Positions 1 through 7,637 of a stretch of 61,003 nucleotides of DNA are shown here, piece by piece. The notes under the pieces are model-generated. The model worked only from the letters and a program-made list of their open reading frames with translations, ran no database searches and was not told the DNA's origin. The stretch is from NCBI GenBank assembly GCA_964575335.1, contig CAZNPU010000019.1, positions 1 to 61,003 of the forward strand, given 5' to 3'. The position numbers were made by a program, and so were the translations under genes. Numbering within the stretch: position 1 is the stretch's first letter; every line of letters starts with the position of its first letter. The stretch is from CAZNPU01 sp964575335 (lineage in GTDB: Bacteria > Planctomycetota > Phycisphaerae > Phycisphaerales > SM1A02).

Positions 1-11
1 CAATAAAATAA

Positions 12-83
12 AGCCGCCGATGGGAGTCGAACCCACAACCTCCAGATTACAAATCAGGCGCTCTGCCATTGAGCTACAGCGGC
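12..83 (-). tRNA. tRNA-Thr (anticodon TGT)
   Basis: Read on the minus strand it folds as a full cloverleaf. The 7-bp acceptor stem is GCCGCTG/CGGCGGC with one G-T wobble, the D-stem is GCTC/GAGC, the anticodon loop is TTTGTAA, the T-stem is GTGGG/CCCAT with loop TTCGACT, and the discriminator base is T. The anticodon TGT reads ACA (threonine). No CCA is encoded. The anticodon stem CCTGA/TCTGG has an unpaired T-T at positions 29/41. It lies downstream of mnmG on the same strand. Confidence 0.95.
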
Positions 84-235
84 GAAGGTGTTGATCAAGA
101 TTGAAGCCCATATCCTAGCCGAAAATCGGCGTTTGGGCTGGCAGCAGACGCGAAATCCAGACGCGTCTTCCGCTGGCTGCTCTTTTTCCTTTTTGATTAT
201 TGTTGATGGCCGATGAGCCGTCGAACCGTTAGGCG

Positions 236-2206
236 TCAGACCTGCTGGGGCGCCAGCCGGCCGCGACGGATGACCACCGCCAGCAGCGTCAGGTCAGCCG
301 GCGTTATGCCTGCAAGGCGGCTTGCCTGTCCCATGGTGGTGGGGCGGAAGGTGCGCAGCGACTCAATCGCTTCAGCCCGCAGACCGCTGATCGTTTCGTA
401 CTCAATCCAGTCCGGGATCAGTTGATTGTCGATCTGCGCCTGCCGACGAATCTCCGCCTGCTGACGGGCGATGTAGCCGTCGTATTTGGCTTCGATGATC
501 ACCCGTTCGATGATTGACCGGTCAAATGTGCCGTTGAGCGCTGATTCGATCTGATCGACGCTGACGTCTGGTCGGCGAGCGATTTCGCGCAGTGAGCGGC
601 CGTTGACAAAGGTTCGATCAAACCGGTCTCGCAGCGTTTCGATCATTACGGCACGCTGCTCATAAGCTGCCCATCGCATGTCATCCACCACTCCCAGTTC
701 GCGCCCCAGCGGGGTCAGACGAACGTCGGCATTGTCGGCCCGCAGCAACAGACGATGCTCAGCGCGGCTGGTGAACATGCGGTACGGTTCCCGCGGCTTT
801 CGCGTTACCAGATCGTCCATCATCACGCCGATGTACGCCTGATCGCGTCCAAGGCGCACCAGTTCGTGAGATGTGACAAGCCGGGCAGCGTTCAGGCCGG
901 CGATAAGCCCCTGACCGCCGGCTTCCTCGTAGCCGCTGGTGCCGTTGATCTGGCCGGCAAGGAACAGGCCGTGGATGGACTTTGTCATGCAGGTGGAGTC
1001 GATCTGGTGCGGCCAGACCATGTCGTATTCAACGGCATAGCCCCACTTGAGAATGGCGGCGTTCTCACAACCTGGCAGGTTATGGATGATTTGCTCCTGC
1101 ACGTCTTCCGGCAGCGAGGTGCTGACGCCGTTGCAGTAAACCTCGTTGGTGTGCAGCGATTCGGGCTCGAGAAAAACGTGATGCGATTGCCGGTCGGCGA
1201 AGCGAACCACCTTGTCTTCAAGCGACGGGCAATAACGCGGCCCGCACTCCGCATCGACGGCGCCGGTATACATCGGCGCGCGGTGCAGGTTGGCGCGGAT
1301 CAGGTCGTGTATCTCCGGCGTGGTGGCTGTGATGCGGCAGGCGATCTGCGACAGCAGGGGAAAGCGATCGCGCCGTGTCAGATCGCTGAACGGCACAGGC
1401 TCAGCATCGCCTTGCTGCGATTCGAGGTTCGTCCAGTCGATTGTTTCCCGCGCCAGACGTGGGGGCGTGCCGGTCTTCAAGCGGCCAAGTTCAAATCCAA
1501 GCTTTCGAAGCGTTGCTGAGATGCCGACTGCTGAACCTTCATTGACACGTCCGCCCGGCGTCTTGCGTTCGCCGGTGTGCATGAGCGCTCGCATGAACGT
1601 ACCGGTGGTGAGAACCACGGCGCTGGTGCGAATGAGCGCAGGAGCCGTGAGTCGCGGCGAGTCCGGATCAGGCTGCGGCTGGTAAATTGGTTTTGCCTTT
1701 GCTTCATGCGTCTGATTGCGCTCGATCGCCCGAACGTCGGGGTGTACGAGGCCAGCGCCCGCAGGCAGCACGACGCCGACAACGCGGCCGTCTTCCACCA
1801 CAATATCGTCCACCGTTGCGGCGATCACATCGATGAGGTGGGATCGAGTCGCGAGCAATCGCTGCACTTCGGCGGCGTAGGCGTACTTATCGCATTGCGC
1901 ACGCGGGCCGCGCACCGCCGCTCCCTTTGAGGTGTTGAGCATCTTGAACATGATGCCCGTGGCGTCGGCGGCAAGGCCCATCATTCCGCCCAAAGCGTCA
2001 ATTTCGCGGACCATCTGCCCCTTGGCCAACCCGCCGATGGCGGGATTGCAGCTCATGGCGCCGATGGTGGACGGGTTCATCGTGATAAGCGCCACCCGGC
2101 CGTTGCCTGAGGATTGGCGCGCTATGACAGACGCTGCCGCCCAGGCCGCTTCGGTGCCTGCGTGGCCGCCGCCGATCACAATGACGTCGTAGTGCGTGCG
2201 CATCAT
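236..2206 (-). CDS. mnmG: tRNA uridine-5-carboxymethylaminomethyl(34) synthesis enzyme MnmG (GidA)
   Basis: FAD-dependent enzyme that, with the GTPase MnmE, installs the cmnm5 group on the wobble uridine of tRNAs in the cytoplasm. The N-terminus has the dinucleotide-binding motif GGGHAGTEAA near residue 12. It is followed by the family blocks SCNPAIGG (about 54), GPRAQCDK (about 102) and, past the middle, GQINGTSGYEEAGGQG, which contacts FAD. The length (about 656 aa) is slightly above the usual 620-640, partly from a small SSGNG insertion after the first helix. Two adjacent in-frame ATGs (2206 and 2203) are likelier starts than the upstream TTG at 2212. mnmE is not in this window. Identity is secure from motifs along the whole length. 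Confidence 0.97.
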   Translation of the reverse strand: MMRTHYDVIVIGGGHAGTEAAWAAASVIARQSSGNGRVALITMNPSTIGAMSCNPAIGGLAKGQMVREIDALGGMMGLAADATGIMFKMLNTSKGAAVRGPRAQCDKYAYAAEVQRLLATRSHLIDVIAATVDDIVVEDGRVVGVVLPAGAGLVHPDVRAIERNQTHEAKAKPIYQPQPDPDSPRLTAPALIRTSAVVLTTGTFMRALMHTGERKTPGGRVNEGSAVGISATLRKLGFELGRLKTGTPPRLARETIDWTNLESQQGDAEPVPFSDLTRRDRFPLLSQIACRITATTPEIHDLIRANLHRAPMYTGAVDAECGPRYCPSLEDKVVRFADRQSHHVFLEPESLHTNEVYCNGVSTSLPEDVQEQIIHNLPGCENAAILKWGYAVEYDMVWPHQIDSTCMTKSIHGLFLAGQINGTSGYEEAGGQGLIAGLNAARLVTSHELVRLGRDQAYIGVMMDDLVTRKPREPYRMFTSRAEHRLLLRADNADVRLTPLGRELGVVDDMRWAAYEQRAVMIETLRDRFDRTFVNGRSLREIARRPDVSVDQIESALNGTFDRSIIERVIIEAKYDGYIARQQAEIRRQAQIDNQLIPDWIEYETISGLRAEAIESLRTFRPTTMGQASRLAGITPADLTLLAVVIRRGRLAPQQV

Positions 2207-2281
2207 AAGCAAGACAGTCCCGATTATAGGGAAGCGATGTGCTCAAAGGCACGTCATCTGCATCATCACGACCACGACGCC

Positions 2282-2372
2282 CAGACACCGATAACACCGG
2301 CGCTAATAACCCACGCCGGGCGCTGACGATTCACACCGGGGGCGGACGACTCACGCCGGGGCTGACGACCAA
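2282..2372. repeat. Degenerate ~20-bp tandem repeat upstream of mnmG
   Basis: Between mnmG and the metallophosphoesterase a unit close to CACGCCGGG(G)CTGACGA recurs three to four times with small variations (CACGCCGGGCGCTGACGA, CACACCGGGGGCGGACGA, CACGCCGGGGCTGACGA). The complement, GTCAGNCCCGGCGTG, also occurs in the 21-bp repeats inside recG at 33469-33531, so this looks like a dispersed repeat family. No coding role is seen here. Confidence 0.6.
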
Positions 2373-2442
2373 CGGGAGGAAGCCCCGGATACCCACCCCG
2401 CCCTCACTCACCCACTCACTTCACTCACCTGATCCCCCTTAC

Positions 2443-3594
2443 CTATCGCACACTCAAAACAGTAATCTCAGGCGGGCAGAAAAAACGCACCGACGGCGCC
2501 TGTCCGCGCTCGCGCCCAACGCCGCGGCTTACGTAGATGTGATTGCCATTGTGTTGATGCAAGCCGCCAGCAGCAATGGTGCGCGGCACATGCGTAAGGG
2601 TCAGCGGCGGACCGAACCCCGGCACAACGACCTGCCCGCCGTGGGTGTGCCCAGCGATGACCAGATCGACGCGCGAGTCTGACGCAAGCTCCAGCACCGA
2701 ATCCGGCCGATGACTGAGCATGATGCGGATATCGTCAGTACCCGACAGGTTCTGCAGGTGGCGGATCATGGATCTGGCCTGCGATGTCATCAACAGTTCC
2801 GTGCCGCCGATCGTGATTGTTCGATCCTTCACGTTGATGGCAGCAATCTCGTTCACAAGCGTGCGAATGTTATTGAGTCCATCGAGCAGCGCATGAACGC
2901 GAGCAGCATTGTCGCAATCGCCCAGAACGAAAAACACGCCGCCGGGCGCGTGCAACTGGCTCAGCAGTTCGCGCATATGCGGCAACTGATCGCGAAACTG
3001 CGAGGGCCAGCCTTGAAAGAGATCGCCGGGGATGACGATGATGTCCGGTTTTTGATCCATCAGCAGCCGGATCGCGCTGCGCTCGTATTCGGTGACTTCT
3101 GATGTCTGCAGGTCAGCCAGCACGCCGATGCGCACCGGCTGGTGGCCCGCACGTTCTGCCGACACGATGCAGTCAACCTGTTCAAGCTGAAGCCGGAACG
3201 GCTCGACGTACGTGGCGTAGTAGCCAGCGACAGGGCCGCCGATGACGCATGCAGCCGCGATGCTGCGAACGGGAAATGTTAGGCGCAGCGGCCTTGCTGC
3301 GGATCGCTGGAGATGCTCTATCGCCAGCAATCCTGCTGCAAGCAGTGGAATCACGATGACCAGAGCAAGATAGGTCAGGTGAATCAGCCCGAAGATATTC
3401 AGGTCAAACTGGGTCAATACGACCGCTTTGCACATAAAGAACACACCCGACACGATGACGGCCGCAACGACACGGGGCAGTGTGAGCATGCGGCCGGCTT
3501 CATGCCGCACCAGAACCAGCCACAGCATGGTGCCCGCCAGCAGTGCGTCCAGAGCGGTTGAGGCAATCAGCAGCGCCAGAAATGTTTTCGGCAT
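2443..3594 (-). CDS. Membrane-anchored metallophosphoesterase-like protein with altered metal ligands
   Basis: Calcineurin-like phosphoesterase fold preceded by about 130 residues with three or four hydrophobic helices, the layout of YaeI/YkuE-like membrane phosphoesterases. Visible core motifs are ADLQ (where DLH is usual), PGDLFQG, LGDCD (where GNHD is usual), SHRPD and AGHTHGGQ. The metal-ligand His of the first motif is Gln, and the Asn/His of the third are Asp/Cys, so the dimetal site is changed and activity is uncertain. The homologues known best act on UDP-diacylglucosamine-type lipids; the substrate here is unknown. A GTG at 3618 is also possible, but ATG 3594 has GCGGGAAG just upstream. 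It diverges from the FHA-GspE gene across about 290 bp. Confidence 0.85.
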   Translation of the reverse strand: MPKTFLALLIASTALDALLAGTMLWLVLVRHEAGRMLTLPRVVAAVIVSGVFFMCKAVVLTQFDLNIFGLIHLTYLALVIVIPLLAAGLLAIEHLQRSAARPLRLTFPVRSIAAACVIGGPVAGYYATYVEPFRLQLEQVDCIVSAERAGHQPVRIGVLADLQTSEVTEYERSAIRLLMDQKPDIIVIPGDLFQGWPSQFRDQLPHMRELLSQLHAPGGVFFVLGDCDNAARVHALLDGLNNIRTLVNEIAAINVKDRTITIGGTELLMTSQARSMIRHLQNLSGTDDIRIMLSHRPDSVLELASDSRVDLVIAGHTHGGQVVVPGFGPPLTLTHVPRTIAAGGLHQHNGNHIYVSRGVGRERGQAPSVRFFCPPEITVLSVR

Positions 3595-3862
3595 GTTCAG
3601 CTTCCCGCAACTGCTCACCGGTACGCCCCGGCCATCACACGGGTTCGGATAATTCAGCCCCGGCTGTTTCGGGCCTAAGATTGCCCATGGCTATGGATGA
3701 AGCTGCCGGCAGAGGCATAACTGCTTACCGCCTGCGCACAGTTCAGCCTTTTTTGTCGTACCAGTAAGTGGCCTGATTGGCCACAGTTGGAGCGAAAAAG
3801 TGTCTGGTCTGGTAGACTCAAGGTTTTGTGAAACGGCCTCGCCGCGGAAATGGGGGTGGAAT
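3595..3862. promoter_or_regulatory. Divergent intergenic region with a 6-bp-stem hairpin
   Basis: About 270 bp separate two divergent genes, so promoters for both must lie here. The only structure I can see is a perfect inverted repeat GTGGCC-TGATT-GGCCAC at 3768-3784, without a following T-run, which could be an operator. No convincing -35/-10 pair was found. Confidence 0.35.
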
Positions 3863-3888
3863 GGGGATTGTGATTGGGGATTGTGATA
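3863..3888 (+). repeat. 13-bp tandem duplication at a start codon
   Basis: The 13-mer GGGGATTGTGATT/A occurs twice head to tail, ending at the A of the ATG of the FHA-GspE gene. Each copy carries a Shine-Dalgarno-like GGGGA. A second in-frame ATG (3861) precedes copy one, so the duplication has created alternative ribosome-binding/start arrangements. Confidence 0.75.
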
Positions 3889-5606
3889 TGCCTTATCTGG
3901 AAGTGAAAACGCCGCAGGGGCAAAAGCGGTTGGAGTTGGGGATGGAGGCGCTGACCATCGGCCGCTTGCCCGACAACATGCTGGTAATCGCAGATGAAAA
4001 AGCCAGCCGGTATCACTGTGTGATCGAACCGTACAACGGCGCGTTTCGCATCCGCGATTTGGGGTCCAGCAACGGAACTCGGCTCAACGACAAAAAAATA
4101 CAGTCCGAACTGCTCGACAACGGCGATGTCGTTCGCGTCGGTTCGACCGAACTGCGGTTTATTGATCCCGAGCAGGTCGTGCCGCACAAAAACCGCCGCG
4201 TGACGCCGGATTTCAGCGCTGCGCACGATGAGGAGCCGGACCCGCTGCTGCAGGCCGCCACGCTCGATATCGACCTCAATGACGAGGTGACCGACGCCAA
4301 AACAAGCTACGAACTGAAGCTCCGCGAGATCATCGACGCAGCGCTGGACAAATCGTTCAACGAAACGGACATCAGCCTTGTGGACTGCCGCGGCGTCACC
4401 GTGCACCAGGCCGAATCCGCCGGGCTTGACAGCGGCAGCGATGACGAAGCGGGGGAGGGCATTCGCGCGTTTCGTTTGCTCTTATTGGCAGCCTTCCGCT
4501 CACGGGCGACCGACATTCACATGGAGCCGCGCGTTGACAAGGCCGCCATTCGCCTGCGCGTCGACGGCTATATGCTCAGCGCAGTCGAACTGAGCATGTC
4601 GATCTTCAAGCGCATCCTCGGCGTGGTGAAGATTCTCTGCCAGATCGACACCAGTCAGAAAAACACCGTGCAGGACGGCCATTTCTCAGTGGCGATCAAG
4701 GGCCGGCGCGTCGATTTTCGCGTGAGCATGACGCCGTCGATGCATGGCCAGAAAATGGTGATTCGCGTGCTCGATTCATCCAACGCGCCCAGTCGCCTGC
4801 ACGAACTGGGACTGGTGCCATGGATGTACGAGAAGCTGCGGGCCATTGCGACCAAAGACGCCGGCTTGCTGCTGGCGTGCGGCCCGACCGGCTCGGGCAA
4901 AACCACCACGCTCTATTCGTGCCTGCGCGAAATCGACGTTCACACGCGCAACGCCATCACCATCGAAGACCCGGTGGAGTATTACCTCGAAGGCTGCACG
5001 CAGATTCCCATCGATCACAAGACGGGAAACACCTTCGCCAACATCCTGCGCTCGGTGCTGCGCCAGGATCCGGATGTGATCTTCGTCGGCGAGATTCGCG
5101 ATATCGAAACCGCCACCGTGGCTATGCAGGCTTCAATGACCGGCCACCTTGTGTACACCACCGTCCACGCCAAGGACTCCATCGGCGCGATCTTCCGATT
5201 GCTCGATCTTGGTGTGGAGCCGTATCTCGTGGCCAATGCGCTGAATGTGATTGTGGCGCAGCGGCTGGTGCGGACGCTGTGTGAAACCTGCAAAAAAGCC
5301 GTCAAACCCACTCCGACACAGAACATGAAGATGGGAGCGGCGCTCAGCGGCGTGCCGCAGATTTACGTGCCCACCGGCTGCCGGCGCTGCCTCCGTACCG
5401 GATATATCGGCCGCCGCGCACTGTTTGAACTGCTTGAAGTGACCAATCCCATGCGCGATGTCATTCTCAAATCGCCCACCATCCAGGGCATTCGCGATGT
5501 CGCAGAGCAGGGATTGTTCACCAGCCTGCAGCAGTACGGCTACCAGCTTGTCGCCCAAGGCGTCACCGCGATGGAAGAAGTCGATCGCGTGTCGGGTTCG
5601 GAATAA
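3888..5606 (+). CDS. FHA domain-GspE/PilB secretion or pilus ATPase fusion
   Basis: The N-terminal ~95 residues are a forkhead-associated domain, with IGR near residue 20, then SRYH and GSSNGT, the phosphothreonine-binding positions. The rest is a hexameric type II secretion/type IV pilus assembly ATPase. It has Walker A GPTGSGKTTT near residue 332, Walker B region DVIFVGEIRD near 396, and a CxxC...CxxC zinc motif (CETC near 464, CRRC near 497) as in GspE/PilB. It would power pilin or pseudopilin assembly at the inner membrane, with the FHA domain suggesting control by Ser/Thr kinases. The usual N-terminal GspE domain is replaced by FHA. Other pilus genes are absent nearby; a prepilin peptidase lies about 30 kb away. 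Start chosen at ATG 3888 after GGGGA; ATG 3861 is possible. Confidence 0.93.
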   Translation: MPYLEVKTPQGQKRLELGMEALTIGRLPDNMLVIADEKASRYHCVIEPYNGAFRIRDLGSSNGTRLNDKKIQSELLDNGDVVRVGSTELRFIDPEQVVPHKNRRVTPDFSAAHDEEPDPLLQAATLDIDLNDEVTDAKTSYELKLREIIDAALDKSFNETDISLVDCRGVTVHQAESAGLDSGSDDEAGEGIRAFRLLLLAAFRSRATDIHMEPRVDKAAIRLRVDGYMLSAVELSMSIFKRILGVVKILCQIDTSQKNTVQDGHFSVAIKGRRVDFRVSMTPSMHGQKMVIRVLDSSNAPSRLHELGLVPWMYEKLRAIATKDAGLLLACGPTGSGKTTTLYSCLREIDVHTRNAITIEDPVEYYLEGCTQIPIDHKTGNTFANILRSVLRQDPDVIFVGEIRDIETATVAMQASMTGHLVYTTVHAKDSIGAIFRLLDLGVEPYLVANALNVIVAQRLVRTLCETCKKAVKPTPTQNMKMGAALSGVPQIYVPTGCRRCLRTGYIGRRALFELLEVTNPMRDVILKSPTIQGIRDVAEQGLFTSLQQYGYQLVAQGVTAMEEVDRVSGSE

Positions 5607-5755
5607 GCCCAGCCAGCCTGACTCTATGCCGGCTTTATGCAGCGAAGTCTGACCGTCGAGCTGTGTTTGTTCATCTATCTCGTAGAATTGAAGATCAGCC
5701 CGTCGTTCATTGCATCGCGCCGCGTCGCGTCGCACAACATCGTCTCACTGCTCGC

Positions 5756-6226
5756 ATGGTTGAATCGCACCCCATTGTCATCCGTTCCGCCACGCTGAGT
5801 GATGCCCAGATCATGCCAGCCATCCAGTCGTATCTGGTGCGGGAGGAATGTCATGTACTGGTTGCTTCCCGCCGCGACAGCGAGACGCCGGCTGCCTTTG
5901 GGGTGCTTGATCTAGTCGGCCGCGTGACGCATCCAAACGACCCGACGGTGGCCCTGCACTTTGCTGAGCAGCCTCCCGATTTCGATCATCTCGGCTCGCC
6001 GCTGCTTCTCAGGCTGATCGAACGGGCTGAGCAGCTCGGCATTGGGCGATTGACCGCCGGCTGGGACCCCATGGACGCCACCGGCCTGCGGTTCTGGGAA
6101 CGCCACGGCTTTTGCCCATCCGGCGCGATGCCCTATTTCGAGCAGGGGCCCGGCACGGTGCAGTATGTCAGCGGCTACCAGGACGCCACCGGCTCTACGC
6201 TTGATCTCATCGCCAACCTCCGATAA
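5756..6226 (+). CDS. GNAT-family acetyltransferase-like protein
   Basis: A 156-residue protein. The C-terminal half has the GNAT pattern: a helix with LLLRLIERAEQLG, a strand RLTAGWD, then GLRFWERHGF, which matches the A/B-motif ending typical of N-acetyltransferases (a helix running into 'F-x-x-x-G-F'). The acetyl-CoA pyrophosphate loop (Q/RxxGxG/A) is not obvious; the segment DHLGSPLLL would occupy that place, so cofactor binding could be weakened. The substrate cannot be told from sequence. The start is taken at ATG 5756, where homology-like sequence begins. It follows the FHA-GspE gene by 149 bp on the same strand. Confidence 0.65.
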   Translation: MVESHPIVIRSATLSDAQIMPAIQSYLVREECHVLVASRRDSETPAAFGVLDLVGRVTHPNDPTVALHFAEQPPDFDHLGSPLLLRLIERAEQLGIGRLTAGWDPMDATGLRFWERHGFCPSGAMPYFEQGPGTVQYVSGYQDATGSTLDLIANLR

Positions 6227-6430
6227 CCCCGCTGCATGCCCTCCTTCCCCCTGCACAAGCCGGGGCGAAACGAAACGCCGCCCGGGGGCATTCCCGCCCT
6301 CTGTCCTGCCCCGTACACACGGTTCCGCCTCAATCCACCCCAATCTTGGCAAGCACGGCGCATCCTGCTATACTGCAGGGCTCCCTTTTCCGGAACTTCA
6401 ACCCTGTCCATGTGGACGCGGATTTCAGCC

Positions 6431-6751
6431 ATGAGCGACGTCATCGCACCATCCAAGACTGTTACCTTTACTGTCAAAGCCATGCCGCGCCGTCAGGCCG
6501 ACGTGAAGACCATTCAGCGGCTGATGCGCATGCAGCGGCACATTCAGAAGGGCCTTTCGCGTCTTGCGAAGCGCCGTCGCCGCGAGGACAACCGCACCTA
6601 CCAGCGGGCCGGCCGCGACTGGACCGCCCGGGTGCCTGCGGTGAAGCTCGTCCGCGTTGCGAAGGGCGAAACATTCACCCTCCGCATCACGCCGCAGATC
6701 ATGCCCGACATCCGCGCAGTCGAGAAATACCTCGACGCCACGTCAGCGTAA
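6431..6751 (+). CDS. Small basic protein of unknown function
   Basis: A 106-residue protein, strongly basic in the first two thirds (a run of Lys/Arg with KRRRRED near residue 48), followed by a short beta-like segment (GETFTLRITPQIM). I do not recognise a family. The Lys/Arg-rich helix suggests nucleic-acid or ribosome association, but that is only inference. The start at ATG 6431 is chosen because coding character begins there. It is a single-gene unit closed by a strong intrinsic terminator about 120 bp downstream, which supports its being expressed. No signal peptide or membrane segment is seen. Confidence 0.7.
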   Translation: MSDVIAPSKTVTFTVKAMPRRQADVKTIQRLMRMQRHIQKGLSRLAKRRRREDNRTYQRAGRDWTARVPAVKLVRVAKGETFTLRITPQIMPDIRAVEKYLDATSA

Positions 6752-6869
6752 GTTCGACTACGCGCTGTCGCTGCAACATCTTTTGCAGCGAACCTTCGCC
6801 TGCTGCGCTGCGCCGCCCGAACCCGGACCCGAACGGTCAGCCAGCTACTCATCACGAATCACACTTGCC

Positions 6870-6903
6870 AGGCCCGCACTCATCCGCGGGCCTGCTGTCT
6901 TTT
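6870..6903 (+). terminator. Rho-independent terminator
   Basis: Perfect 8-bp stem AGGCCCGC-ACTCATCC-GCGGGCCT followed by GCTGTCTTTT. It ends the transcript of the small basic protein gene and marks the left border of the repeat-rich accessory stretch. Confidence 0.8.
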
Positions 6904-6926
6904 GGCAGCCGATATCCATTTCATAA

Positions 6927-6966
6927 ATCAGTCAGTCGATCGATCAATCAATCGATCAATCGATCG
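6927..6966. repeat. Tetranucleotide repeat overlapping the end of the S23-family gene
   Basis: About ten contiguous 4-bp units of ATCA/ATCG/GTCA/GTCG. The stop codon and last codons of the minus-strand gene at 6956 (residues AID) lie inside it, so the C-terminus of that protein is set by repeat DNA. Confidence 0.8.
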
Positions 6967-7465
6967 CATCGGGGGAAGTCGTGGCGGGATACATGCTTCG
7001 GAGTTTCGCCATGAACGCATCTGCACGCTTGCGCCTGTTGAAGGCAGCACGCGATGCGTCGTTGAGATGCCGCTGGCCTTTGATGGCGGAGTTCTGCAGT
7101 GAATCAGCCCAACTGCGCAGTTGCCGCGAGTAGGATTCAGCAAGCAATTTCAAATCTGAAATGTGAGATTTCAAATCCGCAGCGTTCTGAATGCGCTGCA
7201 TGCGTTCAGAAAACAGCAGCATGGATCGCACTTCGCCTGCCGAGCCGCGTGCGATGTAAAGGAACGCAAGCAGTTCACTGGTCGAGCCGCGCTCAAAACC
7301 TTCCACGATGTTGTTCGATACCGAAAGCGCCGCCCGCCGCAACTGGCTGCGCAGATCACCCTGATAATTGAATGCCGGATCATCGGTAAGCGAGAACACG
7401 CGCAGCCCCAGATCGATCGCAGCCTGCCACACGGAAAGATCTTCAAATCGCTTGTAAGTTGACAT
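6956..7465 (-). CDS. Four-helix-bundle protein (S23/23S rRNA intervening-sequence protein family)
   Basis: The N-terminal ~120 residues match the S23/IVP four-helix-bundle family. They run from the opening YKRFEDLSVWQAA, through LRRAALSVSNNIVEGFERGS, to ELLAFLYIARGSAGEVRSML, which are the three signature helices, and then a degenerate fourth helix. The family's molecular role is unknown; members include the Avd accessory protein of diversity-generating retroelements. It is 169 residues against a usual ~120, with a basic C-terminal extension of about 45 residues. Four 7-bp repeat units (7150-7177) lie within the frame and encode the loop and start of helix 4, giving DLKSHIS/DLKLLAE. It is bracketed by tandem repeats on both sides. 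No reverse transcriptase is nearby. Confidence 0.9.
   Translation of the reverse strand: MSTYKRFEDLSVWQAAIDLGLRVFSLTDDPAFNYQGDLRSQLRRAALSVSNNIVEGFERGSTSELLAFLYIARGSAGEVRSMLLFSERMQRIQNAADLKSHISDLKLLAESYSRQLRSWADSLQNSAIKGQRHLNDASRAAFNRRKRADAFMAKLRSMYPATTSPDAID
7150..7177 (-). repeat. Heptamer repeats inside the S23-family coding sequence
   Basis: On the minus strand four contiguous heptamers read GATTTGA, AATCTCA, CATTTCA, GATTTGA. A weaker fifth (AATTGCT) follows. They match the consensus of the array upstream of the same gene. They are translated, giving a DLK motif repeated seven residues apart. Confidence 0.8.
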
Positions 7466-7479
7466 GGTTGACTTCCATT

Positions 7480-7563
7480 TTCAATCCGAGATCCCAAATC
7501 TCAAATCTCGAATTTCAAATTTGAAATCAAAAATCTCAAATTTGAAATCTCAAATCTGAGATC
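7480..7563 (-). repeat. Array of 12 degenerate heptamers (consensus GATTTGA)
   Basis: Reading the minus strand from 7563 down, twelve contiguous 7-bp units occur without a gap: GATCTCA, GATTTGA, GATTTCA, AATTTGA, GATTTTT, GATTTCA, AATTTGA, AATTCGA, GATTTGA, GATTTGG, GATCTCG, GATTGAA. The array ends 14 bp before the ATG of the S23-family gene, so it fills the 5' leader. Because GATTTGA and its complement TCAAATC alternate with AATTTGA/TCAAATT, the stretch is also rich in inverted repeats. Confidence 0.9.
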
Positions 7564-7606
7564 CGAACTCCCAACAACTCACACACCCTGCCGCAGCATC
7601 GGAGTT

Positions 7607-7636
7607 TTCACCTTCACCTTCGCATTCGCCTTCACC
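7607..7636. repeat. Hexamer repeat TTC(A/G)CC
   Basis: Five contiguous 6-bp units TTCACC, TTCACC, TTCGCA, TTCGCC, TTCACC. Nothing else is seen in 7564-7637. Confidence 0.75.
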
Positions 7637-7637
7637 T

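Noticed and set aside
7480..7563. CRISPR array
   Set aside because: Units are 7 bp and contiguous with no spacers; no cas genes in the window.
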